Source of the DNA: CAWKEY01 sp963848675
GTDB lineage: Bacteria; Pseudomonadota; Gammaproteobacteria; Methylococcales; Methylomonadaceae
DNA: 64,000 nt
Assembly: GCA_963848675.1 (NCBI GenBank)
Contig: CAWKEY010000025.1
Coordinates: 54,266-118,265 of the forward strand
Reading direction: 5' to 3'
The position numbers and the translations under genes were made by a program. The notes below the pieces were generated by a model, which was given only the letters and a program-made list of their open reading frames with translations, ran no database searches and was not told the DNA's origin. Shown in pieces: positions 27,166 to 36,487 of the stretch; within the stretch, counting starts at the first letter, position 1; the number at the start of each line of letters is the position of its first letter.

Positions 27166-27705
27166 TTATTTTTTCTGTTCCGTCTGCTCTACCGGGCTTT
27201 CTGCAGACTTCTCTTCCGCCGGAAGATCTTCGCCTTCCTTGACTGGAGGAGGCAGCAGTCCTGCTGCCGGCACATCGCCCGTCACTTTGGCGCCGGCTTT
27301 TTCCAGTATTTTAATGAGGTTGTCACGGCCTGTTTTTTTTGCCTTGTTTATGACTGCTGCATTCACATCCGCGCCAGCCGTTATCAATAAATTGACAATA
27401 TCTTCATTGCCAAATGTCAGCGCATCCATTAACGCCGTAGTCCCGGCATTATCGGCAAGATTAACATCGGCGCCATAAGCGAGCAGAGAGGTTACGATGC
27501 GCGCATTGCCGGTAAAACTCGCGCCCATCAAAGCAGTCCGGCCACTGCCGGTCTTGCTATTGACATCAATGCCCTGGGCTAACAGCGCTTCGGTTCTTTC
27601 AAGCTTGCCGCTTACCGCCGCCGCGAACAGATCATTAGCCGTTTCCGCACGCAGCAGCAGGGGCAAGGCAATCAATACACAAAATAAGCCACGTTTGAGT
27701 TTCAT
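27166..27705 (-). CDS. Exported ankyrin-repeat protein
   Basis: 179 residues. A signal peptide (MKLKRGLFCVLIALPLLLRA) precedes three to four ankyrin repeats, for example GRTALMGASFTGNARIVTSLLAYGADVNL written here in parts (GRTALMGASFTG; TSLLAYGADVN; TTALMDALTFGNEDIVNLL). A Pro/Glu/Lys-rich tail follows. Ankyrin repeats bind proteins; the partner is unknown. Divergent from apaG. Confidence 0.85.
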   Translation of the reverse strand: MKLKRGLFCVLIALPLLLRAETANDLFAAAVSGKLERTEALLAQGIDVNSKTGSGRTALMGASFTGNARIVTSLLAYGADVNLADNAGTTALMDALTFGNEDIVNLLITAGADVNAAVINKAKKTGRDNLIKILEKAGAKVTGDVPAAGLLPPPVKEGEDLPAEEKSAESPVEQTEQKK

Positions 27706-27777
27706 GCAGAATAGTTACTTGCGTTTAGGGGTGAGTTACGTTGAAATAATCGTATCAAACATGTATATGATCTAATA

Positions 27778-28155
27778 ATGAGCGAAAAAAATAAAATATT
27801 AGTTGAAGCTGTTCCGCATTTCATCGACGCACAGTCTGTGCCGGAAGAAAATCGTTATGTCTTCGCCTACACCATCACTATTACCAATTCGGGCTCCATT
27901 GCCGCTAAACTGTTGCAACGTCATTGGCTGATTACTGACTCCAATGGCAAAGTACAGGAAGTCAGGGGTGAGGGCGTCATTGGCGAACAACCTTATCTTC
28001 AACCGGGCGAAAGCTTCCGTTATACCAGCGGCGCAATGATCGCAACACCTGTCGGCACCATGCAGGGCAACTATACAATGCGTTCCGATGATGGCAACGA
28101 TTTCATCGCCACTATTCCCCGATTTACCTTATCCATTCCAAGAACGCTGCATTAA
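27778..28155 (+). CDS. apaG: ApaG family protein
   Basis: Small immunoglobulin-like fold protein, 125 residues, usually encoded with apaH. Contains NRYVFAYTITITNSG, RHWLITDSNG and VQEVRGEGVIGEQP, the family core. Its biochemical role (Co2+/Mg2+ efflux link in Salmonella CorD) is not settled. Four bases separate its stop from the apaH start. Confidence 0.95.
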   Translation: MSEKNKILVEAVPHFIDAQSVPEENRYVFAYTITITNSGSIAAKLLQRHWLITDSNGKVQEVRGEGVIGEQPYLQPGESFRYTSGAMIATPVGTMQGNYTMRSDDGNDFIATIPRFTLSIPRTLH

Positions 28156-28159
28156 TCTG

Positions 28160-28981
28160 ATGTCCATCTATGCCATTGGCGACATTCAAGGCTGTTTTGA
28201 TGATCTGCTAAAACTCCTGGACACCATCGCCTTTAATGAAGACGCGGATCAGCTCTGGTTTGCCGGCGACCTGGTAAATCGCGGCCCGAAATCTCTTGAA
28301 ACCTTGCGCTTTGTCAAGTCACTGGGCAATGCTGCAGTCACTGTACTGGGTAATCATGATCTGCATCTGCTCGCGGCCTCCTGCGCGCAGAAAATATCCA
28401 ATAAAAAAGATTCCCTGCTCCCGGTTCTTGAAGCACCCGATAGGGAGGAGCTGATTGACTGGCTCAGACATCGGCCGCTGTTCCATTTTAACGACGACTT
28501 TTGCCTGCTCCACGCCGGACTACCGCCGCAATGGGATTTAGAAAAAACCAAAAAAATGGCCGTAAAAGCCGAAGCGGCTTTAAAAAGCCCGGATTATCGG
28601 GTATTTTTAAAACAAATGTACGGCAACAACCCCAACCAGTGGTCAACAAACCTGAAAGGCGTTGAGAGATTACGCTTTATCATCAACTGCTTTACCCGTA
28701 TGCGCTATTGCGACATTGATGGCCGCCTTGATTTTACGCACAGCGGAGCATTGGGCTCGCAACCCAAAAACCTGATGCCCTGGTTTGAAGTGCCCAAGCG
28801 CAAAAATGCCGATATGCGTATTGTCTTCGGCCATTGGTCTACGCTGGGCTATTATGAGGGGCCCAACTGTTATGCGATTGATACCGGCTGTCTTTGGGGC
28901 GGCCAACTGACCGCCTTGAAACTGGATCAGACCGTGCAGCGCTTTAGTATCGACTGCCCTGGCGAGCAAAAACCAGGCTAA
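28160..28981 (+). CDS. apaH: Symmetrical bis(5'-nucleosyl)-tetraphosphatase
   Basis: Hydrolyses Ap4A to two ADP and also decaps Np4-RNAs. 273 residues from the ATG at 28160 (MSIYAIGDIQGCFDD), which starts directly with the metal-binding motif GDIQG; further motifs GDLVNRGP, GNHDLHLLA, LLHAGLPP and FGHWSTLG complete the PPP-family metal site. Forms an operon with apaG. Confidence 0.97.
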   Translation: MSIYAIGDIQGCFDDLLKLLDTIAFNEDADQLWFAGDLVNRGPKSLETLRFVKSLGNAAVTVLGNHDLHLLAASCAQKISNKKDSLLPVLEAPDREELIDWLRHRPLFHFNDDFCLLHAGLPPQWDLEKTKKMAVKAEAALKSPDYRVFLKQMYGNNPNQWSTNLKGVERLRFIINCFTRMRYCDIDGRLDFTHSGALGSQPKNLMPWFEVPKRKNADMRIVFGHWSTLGYYEGPNCYAIDTGCLWGGQLTALKLDQTVQRFSIDCPGEQKPG

Positions 28982-29096
28982 TATCTCCACAAAGTTAATC
29001 TGCTTGCTGCTGCGCGCTTCAGTGCCCGGCCTATCAAGCCTGAAAAACCAGGCGCCTCAGATTTTATCGCCTACGCGAAGCCTTCAACCCTTGCTG

Positions 29097-29576
29097 TCAA
29101 TCGGTCTTTTGCGCATGACCGAGTCCGAATGATTCGGCTATCATCAGCACCACGCCTATGGTAATGGCGGAATCGGCAATATTAAAAGCAGGCCAATGCC
29201 AGGTTTGATAATAGACGTCGATAAAATCGATCACATAGCCGTAAGCCAAGCGGTCAATCAAATTACCGACGGCGCCGCCCAAAACCAGGGCCAGAGCAAC
29301 TGCCAGCAGGGTTTCATGCTGTTTAAGTCTGGCTAGCCAGACCGTGATCGTCACACTGATCAGCGCAGCGAGGCCCGCAAAAAACCAGCGTTGCCAGCCG
29401 CCGGCATCGCTCAGAAAACTGAACGCGGCGCCGGTATTGTGCACATAAGTCAGATTAACATAAGGCATCACCGGAATGGATTCATAGAGCTGCATCAGGC
29501 CGTCCACCGCAAGCTTGGAGCACTGATCCAGAATTATTGTAAGCACCGACAACGACAACCATTTCAGCATGGCCAT
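29097..29576 (-). CDS. lspA: Lipoprotein signal peptidase
   Basis: Aspartic protease (signal peptidase II) that cleaves diacylated prolipoproteins in the inner membrane. 159 residues, four membrane helices; the catalytic Asp pair lies in GNLIDRLAYGYVIDFID and FNIADSAITIG. Overlaps the ileS stop by one base, the common ribF-ileS-lspA order. Confidence 0.97.
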   Translation of the reverse strand: MAMLKWLSLSVLTIILDQCSKLAVDGLMQLYESIPVMPYVNLTYVHNTGAAFSFLSDAGGWQRWFFAGLAALISVTITVWLARLKQHETLLAVALALVLGGAVGNLIDRLAYGYVIDFIDVYYQTWHWPAFNIADSAITIGVVLMIAESFGLGHAQKTD

Positions 29577-32407
29577 CAGGCAAATTTCCGGTTTTCGCCA
29601 GAGCCGGCTACGTTTTCAACGCAACGGCCGCACAGTTCGGGGTGCTGCGCATGCTCCCCAACGTCATAACGCTGATGCCAGCAACGCACGCATTTTTGAT
29701 GTTCGGACACGATCACTTTTAGGCGAACGCCATCAATCTCGGTTTGAATGGCATCCTCCGGGCAAAACTGCTCAGCCATGACTGTTGCGTTCGAGGTAAT
29801 AAAAACAAAATGCAATTCATCCGCCAAGCGGTTCAAGACCTCGAAATACTCTGCATTGCAGTACAGTTCCACTTCCGCATTCAAGGAAGAACCTATCTCG
29901 CCGCGGCTGCGGCTTTTCTCGAGCTCTTTACTGACCGCTGTTCGGACGTTCATGACTGTTTGCCAAAATTCACGATTCATGTCCGAATCATCATCCAGCT
30001 TGAACAGGCCTTGATACCAGGTTTCCAGCAATACCGAGGCGCTCCGTTTGCCGGGCAAATACTGCCAGATTTCATCAGCGGTATAGCTGATAATCGGCGC
30101 CAGCCAGCGTGTCAAGGCTTCCAGGACATGGTACATGGCAGTCTGCGCCGAGCGCCGGGCCAGGCCCTCCTGTTTTGCGGTGTATTGCCGGTCTTTAATA
30201 ATATCCAGATAAAAACCGCCCAGATCGATCACGCAAAAATGATGCACTTTCTGAAAAATCGCTTGAAACTGATAACTGTCATAAGCCGCCTTGACCTCTT
30301 CCTGCAAAGCGTAGGCTCTGTCCACAATCCAGCGATCCAGCGCCAGCAAATCTTGTGCAGAGACACTGTGTTGCGCGGGATCAAAACCGTCCAGATTGGA
30401 CAGCAAAAAGCGTGCGGTATTTCTCAACCGGCGGTAGCCATCCGCTGTGCGCTCAAGAATTTCATCGGATACCCGCATCTCGCTGCGGTAGTCTGTGGCG
30501 GCAATCCATAAACGCAGAACATCCGCGCCCAGGGCTTTCATGACCGTTTGCGGCGCAACCACATTACCTTTGGATTTGGACATTTTTTCACCGTTCTTGT
30601 CGACGGTAAATCCGTGCGTCAAAACGGCTTTATAGGGCGCGACATCGTTCATGGCCGTGGAGGTCAATAATGAAGACTGAAACCAGCCTCGATGCTGATC
30701 AGAGCCTTCCAGATACAAGTCTGCCGGAAATGTCAGTTGCTCGCGCTTATCCAGGACACAGGCATGGGTGACACCGGAATCAAACCAGACATCCAGGGTA
30801 TCGGTCATTTTTTCGTAGTGTTCGGCGTCAGCGCCAATTAATTCGGCCGCATCCAGCTCAAACCAGGCGTCTATGCCCTTTTGTTCAATCCGCTTGGCTA
30901 CAAGCTCGGTTAGCTCGGGGGTGCGAGGATGCCACTCACCGGTCTCTTTATGCACAAAAAAGGCAATCGGTACACCCCAGGTACGCTGCCGCGAAATGCA
31001 CCAGTCCGGCCGGCCTGCTATCATGCCTTCAATACGCGCCTGACCCCATTCAGGTATCCAGCTAACGCGTTTGACTTCATTCAGCGCTGTTTCCCGCAGC
31101 TTATTTTTATCCATTGAGATAAACCATTGCGGGGTGGCTCTGAAAATGATCGGGGTTTTATGGCGCCAGCAGTGCGGATAACTGTGCAAAATGGCCTGAT
31201 GATGCAGCAGATTGCCCTTCTCTTCCAGCACTTCCAGGACATGATCGTTGGCATTGAAGACATGTTCTCCTGCAAAAAACTCGGTATCCGGTAAAAACAC
31301 GCCATTGCTACCAACCGGATTATCCACTGGAAGGCCGTATTTCTGGCCGACGACATAATCGTCCTGGCCGTGCCCTGGCGCCGTATGAACGGCTCCGGTA
31401 CCGGCATCGGTAGTGACATGCTCACCCAAAATGATCGGCACTTGCCGGTCATAAAAAGGATGCTGCAGCATCTGGTTTTCCAGCGCTGAACCCTTGCAGT
31501 ATGCAACGACATGATAATTGTCAATGCCATAACGCAGCATGGCATCTTTAAGCAACACTTCGGCTACAACCAGGCGCTCTTTTTGGCCGTCCTGTTCGCA
31601 TTGCACTACGGAATATTCCAGCTCTGGGTTTAAGGCAACACCCTGATTTGCCGGCAGTGTCCACGGCGTGGTGGTCCAGATCACGACGGATAATCGCCCC
31701 ACGCCTTCATGCTCAGGGACATGATGACAACTCGCCAGAAACCGGGCTTCATCAATGACCTGAAAGCGAACGTCTATCGCAGGCGAGTGCTTATCTTCAT
31801 ACTCCACTTCAGCTTCGGCCAAGGCAGAACCACAGTCGGTGCACCAGTGCACCGGCTTGGCGCCTTTGCTCAGATGGCCTTTCGTGCTGATTTTGCCCAA
31901 TGCGCGCACGATATCGGCTTCAAATGCATAATCCATGGTCAAATAAGGCTTCTCCCAGTCGCCCAGAATACCCAGCCGGATAAATGCCTCTTTTTGGAGA
32001 CTGACCTGCTTGGCGGCGTAGTCGCGGCAGGCTTTGCGAAAATCCGCTGCCGAGACTTTGACGCCGGCTTTGCCCACTTTTTTTTCCACCATCAATTCAA
32101 TTGGCAAACCGTGACAATCCCATCCGGGCACGTAAGGAGCATCAAAGCCGCTCAAGGTTTTTGCCTTGATAATAATGTCTTTCAACACCTTATTGACTGC
32201 ATGGCCGATATGAATGTCTCCGTTGGCGTAAGGCGGGCCATCATGCAAAATAAATTTCGGCCGTCCCTGCGCCACTTCTCTGATTTTTTGATACAGCTCA
32301 ATTCCGTTCCAGTTTTTTAAACATTCCGGCTCTCGCTGCGCCAGATTTCCTTTCATCGGAAAATCTGTTTTGGGTAAATTCAGTGTCTTTTTATAGTCCA
32401 TGGTCAT
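29576..32407 (-). CDS. ileS: Isoleucyl-tRNA synthetase
   Basis: Charges tRNA-Ile. 943 residues, class I enzyme. HIGH-type motif GDIHIGHAVNK near residue 65, KMSKSKGNV near 602, the CP1 editing domain with TTPWTLPANQG and GTGAVHTAPGHG in between, and a C-terminal zinc site (CVRCWHQR, CGRCVENV). Its ATG overlaps the ribF stop (TAATG). Confidence 0.98.
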   Translation of the reverse strand: MTMDYKKTLNLPKTDFPMKGNLAQREPECLKNWNGIELYQKIREVAQGRPKFILHDGPPYANGDIHIGHAVNKVLKDIIIKAKTLSGFDAPYVPGWDCHGLPIELMVEKKVGKAGVKVSAADFRKACRDYAAKQVSLQKEAFIRLGILGDWEKPYLTMDYAFEADIVRALGKISTKGHLSKGAKPVHWCTDCGSALAEAEVEYEDKHSPAIDVRFQVIDEARFLASCHHVPEHEGVGRLSVVIWTTTPWTLPANQGVALNPELEYSVVQCEQDGQKERLVVAEVLLKDAMLRYGIDNYHVVAYCKGSALENQMLQHPFYDRQVPIILGEHVTTDAGTGAVHTAPGHGQDDYVVGQKYGLPVDNPVGSNGVFLPDTEFFAGEHVFNANDHVLEVLEEKGNLLHHQAILHSYPHCWRHKTPIIFRATPQWFISMDKNKLRETALNEVKRVSWIPEWGQARIEGMIAGRPDWCISRQRTWGVPIAFFVHKETGEWHPRTPELTELVAKRIEQKGIDAWFELDAAELIGADAEHYEKMTDTLDVWFDSGVTHACVLDKREQLTFPADLYLEGSDQHRGWFQSSLLTSTAMNDVAPYKAVLTHGFTVDKNGEKMSKSKGNVVAPQTVMKALGADVLRLWIAATDYRSEMRVSDEILERTADGYRRLRNTARFLLSNLDGFDPAQHSVSAQDLLALDRWIVDRAYALQEEVKAAYDSYQFQAIFQKVHHFCVIDLGGFYLDIIKDRQYTAKQEGLARRSAQTAMYHVLEALTRWLAPIISYTADEIWQYLPGKRSASVLLETWYQGLFKLDDDSDMNREFWQTVMNVRTAVSKELEKSRSRGEIGSSLNAEVELYCNAEYFEVLNRLADELHFVFITSNATVMAEQFCPEDAIQTEIDGVRLKVIVSEHQKCVRCWHQRYDVGEHAQHPELCGRCVENVAGSGENRKFA

Positions 32408-33345
32408 TAACTTTTAAAATCCGCAAAAATCTTTTTGGCAGCCGCCACATCGTTTACGATCTGGGCTTTTAGCGCTTCCAGCGAGGAAAACCGCACCTCA
32501 TCTCTGAGTTTCTGTTTAAAATGCACTTCCACATAACGCCCGTATATTTCCTTATAAAAATCAAACAAATGTGTTTCCAGTATCACCTTTGAGCCGCCAT
32601 CAACCGTGGGCCTGTTGCCAACATTGGCGACACCTTCATATTCACGGTCGTCGATACCCGTCATGGTAACGGCAAATACGCCTTCAACCGGCGTATTTTT
32701 TCTAAACATCTGTATATTGGCCGTGGGGTAGCCAATCGTTCTGCCCCGTTTATCGCCATGCGCAATCCGCCCGCAAACAGAAAAACTCCGGCCCAGCAGC
32801 TTTTCGGCCTCACGCAAATTACCCTCACTCAGCGCGTCCCGGATCAGGGTGCTGCTGACCCGCAATCCTTCGAGATCGTAGGTGCCGGTATCTTCCACAT
32901 CAAAGCCCAACTGCCTGCCTTTTTCCTTGAGCATGGCAAAGTTGCCTCGCCTGGCTTTGCCAAAATGAAAATCATCTCCGATGACTAAATGTTTGACATT
33001 GAGTTTGTTTTTTAGAATATCGGCAATAAAATGTTCGGCATCGCAGTCCGCAAAATATTGGTTAAAGCCCAATATCAGCAAGTCATCAACGGGCAGTTTG
33101 GAAAACTGAATCACTTTTTCACGCAAGCGCATCAAGCGAGACGGCGCGTTGTCACCCATGAAATATTCCAGCGGCTGAGGCTCGAATGTCATCACCACTA
33201 CCGGCAAGCCCAGCGCCCTTCCTCGCTTCGCCAGTTTGTTGATTACCGCTTTATGCCCTAAATGGACGCCGTCAAAATTCCCGATAGTCAGCACACAACC
33301 ATTTTGTAATGGCTCTAAATGAGTCAGCCCTCTAATTAATCGCAT
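32407..33345 (-). CDS. ribF: Bifunctional riboflavin kinase / FAD synthetase
   Basis: Makes FMN then FAD from riboflavin. 312 residues: N-terminal nucleotidyltransferase with GNFDGVHLGHKAV and the ATP-handling SSTLIRDAL segment, C-terminal flavokinase with GRTIGYPTANI and GVANVGNRPTV. First gene of the ribF-ileS-lspA unit. Confidence 0.97.
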   Translation of the reverse strand: MRLIRGLTHLEPLQNGCVLTIGNFDGVHLGHKAVINKLAKRGRALGLPVVVMTFEPQPLEYFMGDNAPSRLMRLREKVIQFSKLPVDDLLILGFNQYFADCDAEHFIADILKNKLNVKHLVIGDDFHFGKARRGNFAMLKEKGRQLGFDVEDTGTYDLEGLRVSSTLIRDALSEGNLREAEKLLGRSFSVCGRIAHGDKRGRTIGYPTANIQMFRKNTPVEGVFAVTMTGIDDREYEGVANVGNRPTVDGGSKVILETHLFDFYKEIYGRYVEVHFKQKLRDEVRFSSLEALKAQIVNDVAAAKKIFADFKS

Positions 33346-33397
33346 TAATTATTGATGAATTACAAATTTTTTATTATACCCAACTATCCAGGCAATT

Positions 33398-34933
33398 TTA
33401 TACCTTGCTGATCAAATGTTTCGGTCTTAAACCGGTCACAATTAAAGTCAACGCATAAACTGCACAGCCTAACGCTATCCATGCCAGCAGATTCATGACC
33501 CTATCCACAGAACCCCAGTGCTGCCACCAGCCCACATCAACACAATAATGCAGCACGGCCGACATGGCCGCACTTGCCAGCACTACACGCACAAAAAACA
33601 GCGGCCAGCCGACTGCAGGGTGGTAGATTTTCTGCCTCAGGAGTTTCATCAGCAACAAGAAAGCGTTTAAAAAAGCGCCCAATGAGGTCGCCAAGGCGAG
33701 TCCTGCGTGCGCCAAAAACGACATCAGCGCAAAACTTAACCCCAGCTTGACGGCCATGGCATAAAGGCCATAACGTACCGGCGTTTTCAAATCTTCGCGT
33801 GAGGTAAAAGCGGGCGCCAGTACCTTGATAAGAATAAAACCCAGCAGTCCGGCCGAATAAGCCATCAGGCTCTGTCCGGCCAAACGCACATCGCTCGCGC
33901 CAAATTCATTATACTGAAACAGGGTTGAAACCATGGGCTCGGCCAACACCAATAAACCGATGGTAGCCGGCATGCCAATCAGCAAAACCAGACGCAAGCC
34001 CCAATCCAGTGCATGAGAAAACCCAGCCGCATCCTCAGCAGCATGGCTTCTGGCCAAATTAGGCAAAATCACCGTTCCCAGAGCGATGCCAAAAATGCCC
34101 AGCGGAAATTCCACCAAACGATCGGAATAATACAGCCAGGACACGCTGCCGGCAGTTAAAAACGAGGCCAGCAGCGTATCAAGCAGTAAATTGATTTGGG
34201 TTACCGAAACCCCAAAAATGGCTGGCAGCATCAGCCCCATTGTCCGCCTAACCCCAGAATCTTTGAGGTCAATCTTGAACCTTGGCAGCAACCCCAAGCG
34301 CATGAGCGCAGGCATCTGAAACACCAGTTGCACCAAGCCCGCAACCAATACACCCCAGGCTAATGCGGTAATAGGCTCATCCATTAATGGAGCCAGCCAG
34401 ATGGCTGCCGCAATCATGCAAATATTGAGAAAAACCGGGGTTAAGGCTGGTATGGCGAACTTGCCGTGCGCATTCAAGATGCCGCCGGCAAAAGCCACCA
34501 AGGAGACAAAAAACAAATAGGGCAAGGTAATCTGCAACATCTGCACCGCCAGATCATATTGCGTTCCTTTCCATATAAATCCTGGCGCAAACACCGTGAT
34601 GAGCACAGGCGCTGCAACGATGCCGGCAATCGTAATCAACATCAACACCAGCGCCAAGGTGCCTGCCGTTCGATCAATAAATTGTTTTAACGACTCTTTG
34701 CTGCCGCGCTCTTGGTATTCCGATAGCACCGGCACAAATGCCTGTGCAAAAGCACCTTCAGCAAATAAGCGCCGTAAAAAATTGGGGATTTTAAAAGCCA
34801 CAAAAAACGCATCGGTTGCCGGATTAACGCCAAAAATTTGCGCAATCAGCATATCGCGCACAAAACCCAAAATCCTCGAAATTAAGGTCATGCTGCCGAC
34901 AACGATCGTTGATTTAAAAAGTTGTTTGCTCAA
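33398..34933 (-). CDS. murJ: Lipid II flippase MurJ
   Basis: Flips lipid II across the inner membrane for peptidoglycan synthesis (MOP superfamily, 14 helices). A TTG start at 34933 (SKQLFKSTIVVGSMTLISR follows) gives 511 residues, equal to E. coli MurJ; an ATG at 34972 is also open but unmatched. The GFVRDMLIAQIFG motif of helix 1 and RRLFAEGAFAQAFVPVL of helix 2 are typical. Divergent from rpsT. Confidence 0.95.
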   Translation of the reverse strand: MSKQLFKSTIVVGSMTLISRILGFVRDMLIAQIFGVNPATDAFFVAFKIPNFLRRLFAEGAFAQAFVPVLSEYQERGSKESLKQFIDRTAGTLALVLMLITIAGIVAAPVLITVFAPGFIWKGTQYDLAVQMLQITLPYLFFVSLVAFAGGILNAHGKFAIPALTPVFLNICMIAAAIWLAPLMDEPITALAWGVLVAGLVQLVFQMPALMRLGLLPRFKIDLKDSGVRRTMGLMLPAIFGVSVTQINLLLDTLLASFLTAGSVSWLYYSDRLVEFPLGIFGIALGTVILPNLARSHAAEDAAGFSHALDWGLRLVLLIGMPATIGLLVLAEPMVSTLFQYNEFGASDVRLAGQSLMAYSAGLLGFILIKVLAPAFTSREDLKTPVRYGLYAMAVKLGLSFALMSFLAHAGLALATSLGAFLNAFLLLMKLLRQKIYHPAVGWPLFFVRVVLASAAMSAVLHYCVDVGWWQHWGSVDRVMNLLAWIALGCAVYALTLIVTGLRPKHLISKV

Positions 34934-34956
34934 AGCCCGCTCTTCAAACTTAAAAT

Positions 34957-34985
34957 TTGACAATAATACCATTTAAAAAGATAAT
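34957..34985 (+). promoter_or_regulatory. Candidate rpsT promoter
   Basis: A consensus TTGACA at 34957-34962 and GATAAT at 34980-34985 with 17-base spacing, 40 bases upstream of the rpsT start. It overlaps the extreme 5' side of the divergent murJ gene. Confidence 0.75.
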
Positions 34986-35025
34986 GCTTGGTCTTATTAA
35001 CTCACACAGCAACAATCGAGAAACT

Positions 35026-35289
35026 ATGGCTAATACAGCACAAGCTAAAAAGCGTGCGCGACAAGCGGAAAAAAGCCGTATTCGCAACGCAGGACAACGC
35101 AGCAACTTGCGTACTTTCGTAAAGAAAATTATTGCTGCAGTGAATGCCGGCGATAAGGAACAAGCACAAGCCGCCTATAATACTGCAGTGCCTATAATCG
35201 ATTCAGCAGTCAACAAAGGCATTATTCATAAAAATAAGGCCTCTCGCAGTAAAAGCCGGCTCAATGCAAAGGTAAAATCTATCGCTTGA
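35026..35289 (+). CDS. rpsT: 30S ribosomal protein S20
   Basis: Primary 16S rRNA binding protein of the small subunit. 87 residues, very basic, starting MANTAQAKKRARQAEK and ending with SRLNAKVKSIA. The ATG at 35026 is the family start; upstream in-frame codons lie in the promoter-leader region. Single-gene unit with its own promoter and terminator. Confidence 0.97.
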   Translation: MANTAQAKKRARQAEKSRIRNAGQRSNLRTFVKKIIAAVNAGDKEQAQAAYNTAVPIIDSAVNKGIIHKNKASRSKSRLNAKVKSIA

Positions 35290-35310
35290 TAGCTTGTAGC
35301 ATCAAGCCTT

Positions 35311-35348
35311 AAAAAAGGCCGAACTCGAAGAGAGTGACGGCCTTTTTT
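35311..35348 (+). terminator. Bidirectional terminator between rpsT and proB
   Basis: An 11-bp perfect stem (AAAAAAGGCCG at 35311-35321, CGGCCTTTTTT at 35338-35348) with a 16-base loop. T tracts on both strands allow it to end both rpsT and the convergent proB transcript. Confidence 0.9.
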
Positions 35349-35365
35349 ATTGACTTCTTATCCCG

Positions 35366-36487
35366 CTAAATCAGCACCATATTATCCCGATGGATCATTT
35401 CGGAGTCATCTGAATAGCCCAGGATACGTTCAAATTCCGAGCTGCTTTTGCCTGCTATCAATTGCGCATCTGCATTGCCGTAATTAACCAATCCTCGCGC
35501 AATCTCTAGCCCGCTTTCATCCACACAAGAAACCAGCTCTCCGCGCTCAAAACGGCCTGTAACCAATTTGACGCCGACAGCCAGCAGACTTTTGCCGTCC
35601 TTTTTCAGCACACTGACCGCGCCCGCATCCAGCACCAATCGCCCTTTAACCTGCAACTGCCCGGCAAGCCAACGCTTTCTTGCAACCAGGGGCTCAATAT
35701 CCGGCAGCAAATATGTACCCAAATTAGCCCCGGCAATCACAGCGGTAATCACTTCACTGGCTGCGCCGGCAGCAATCACCGTCGCCGCGCCCGACCGGGA
35801 AGCCAGCCGGGCTGCGCGCACCTTGGTGTACATGCCACCCCGGCCCAATCCGCTACGGCTATCACCAGCCACCTTATCCAGCAGGCCGTCATTCACACTA
35901 ATTTCGGAAATCAATTCGGCATCTGAATTCAAGCCCGGATCGCCGGTGAACAGACCCTGCTGATCGGTCAAAATGATCAATAGCTCGGCCTCAACCAGAT
36001 TGGCCACCAATGCACCCAGGGTATCGTTATCACCGAAACGGATTTCTTCGGTAGCGACCGCGTCATTTTCATTAATAACCGGCACAACACCGAGCTTAAG
36101 CAAGGTCAGCAGAGTGCTTCTGGCATTTAAATAGCGCTGCCTGTTTGACAGATCATCATGCGTGAGCAATACCTGCGCAGCGTGCAGGCCGTGCTGCTGA
36201 AAATTGTCGTCAAAAACCCGCACCAGCCCCATTTGACCCACTGAGGCTGCCGCCTGCAAATCATGTAAGGCTTTCGGCCGCTGCTTCCAGCCCAGCCGAC
36301 ACATACCTTCCGCTACCGAACCCGAAGAAACCAGGATAACATCTATGGACTGCTGCCTTAATCCAGCCATTTGCTGAACCCAGCCTGAGATAGCGGTCTT
36401 GTTTAGCCCTTGCCCGCCCGCTGTCAGCAAGGAACTACCTATCTTGACAACAACCCGTCTAACTTTTGAAAAATCACGCCTGCTCAC
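35366..36487 (-). CDS. proB: Glutamate 5-kinase
   Basis: First step of proline synthesis. 373 residues from a GTG at 36487 (RRVVVKIGSSLLT follows within ten residues), overlapping the obgE end by 14 bases. The amino-acid kinase domain carries NENDAVATEEIRFGDNDTLGA, and the C-terminal PUA domain (about 280-370) is present. The open frame extends upstream inside obgE without similarity. Last gene of the rplU-rpmA-obgE-proB set. Confidence 0.95.
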   Translation of the reverse strand: MSRRDFSKVRRVVVKIGSSLLTAGGQGLNKTAISGWVQQMAGLRQQSIDVILVSSGSVAEGMCRLGWKQRPKALHDLQAAASVGQMGLVRVFDDNFQQHGLHAAQVLLTHDDLSNRQRYLNARSTLLTLLKLGVVPVINENDAVATEEIRFGDNDTLGALVANLVEAELLIILTDQQGLFTGDPGLNSDAELISEISVNDGLLDKVAGDSRSGLGRGGMYTKVRAARLASRSGAATVIAAGAASEVITAVIAGANLGTYLLPDIEPLVARKRWLAGQLQVKGRLVLDAGAVSVLKKDGKSLLAVGVKLVTGRFERGELVSCVDESGLEIARGLVNYGNADAQLIAGKSSSEFERILGYSDDSEMIHRDNMVLI

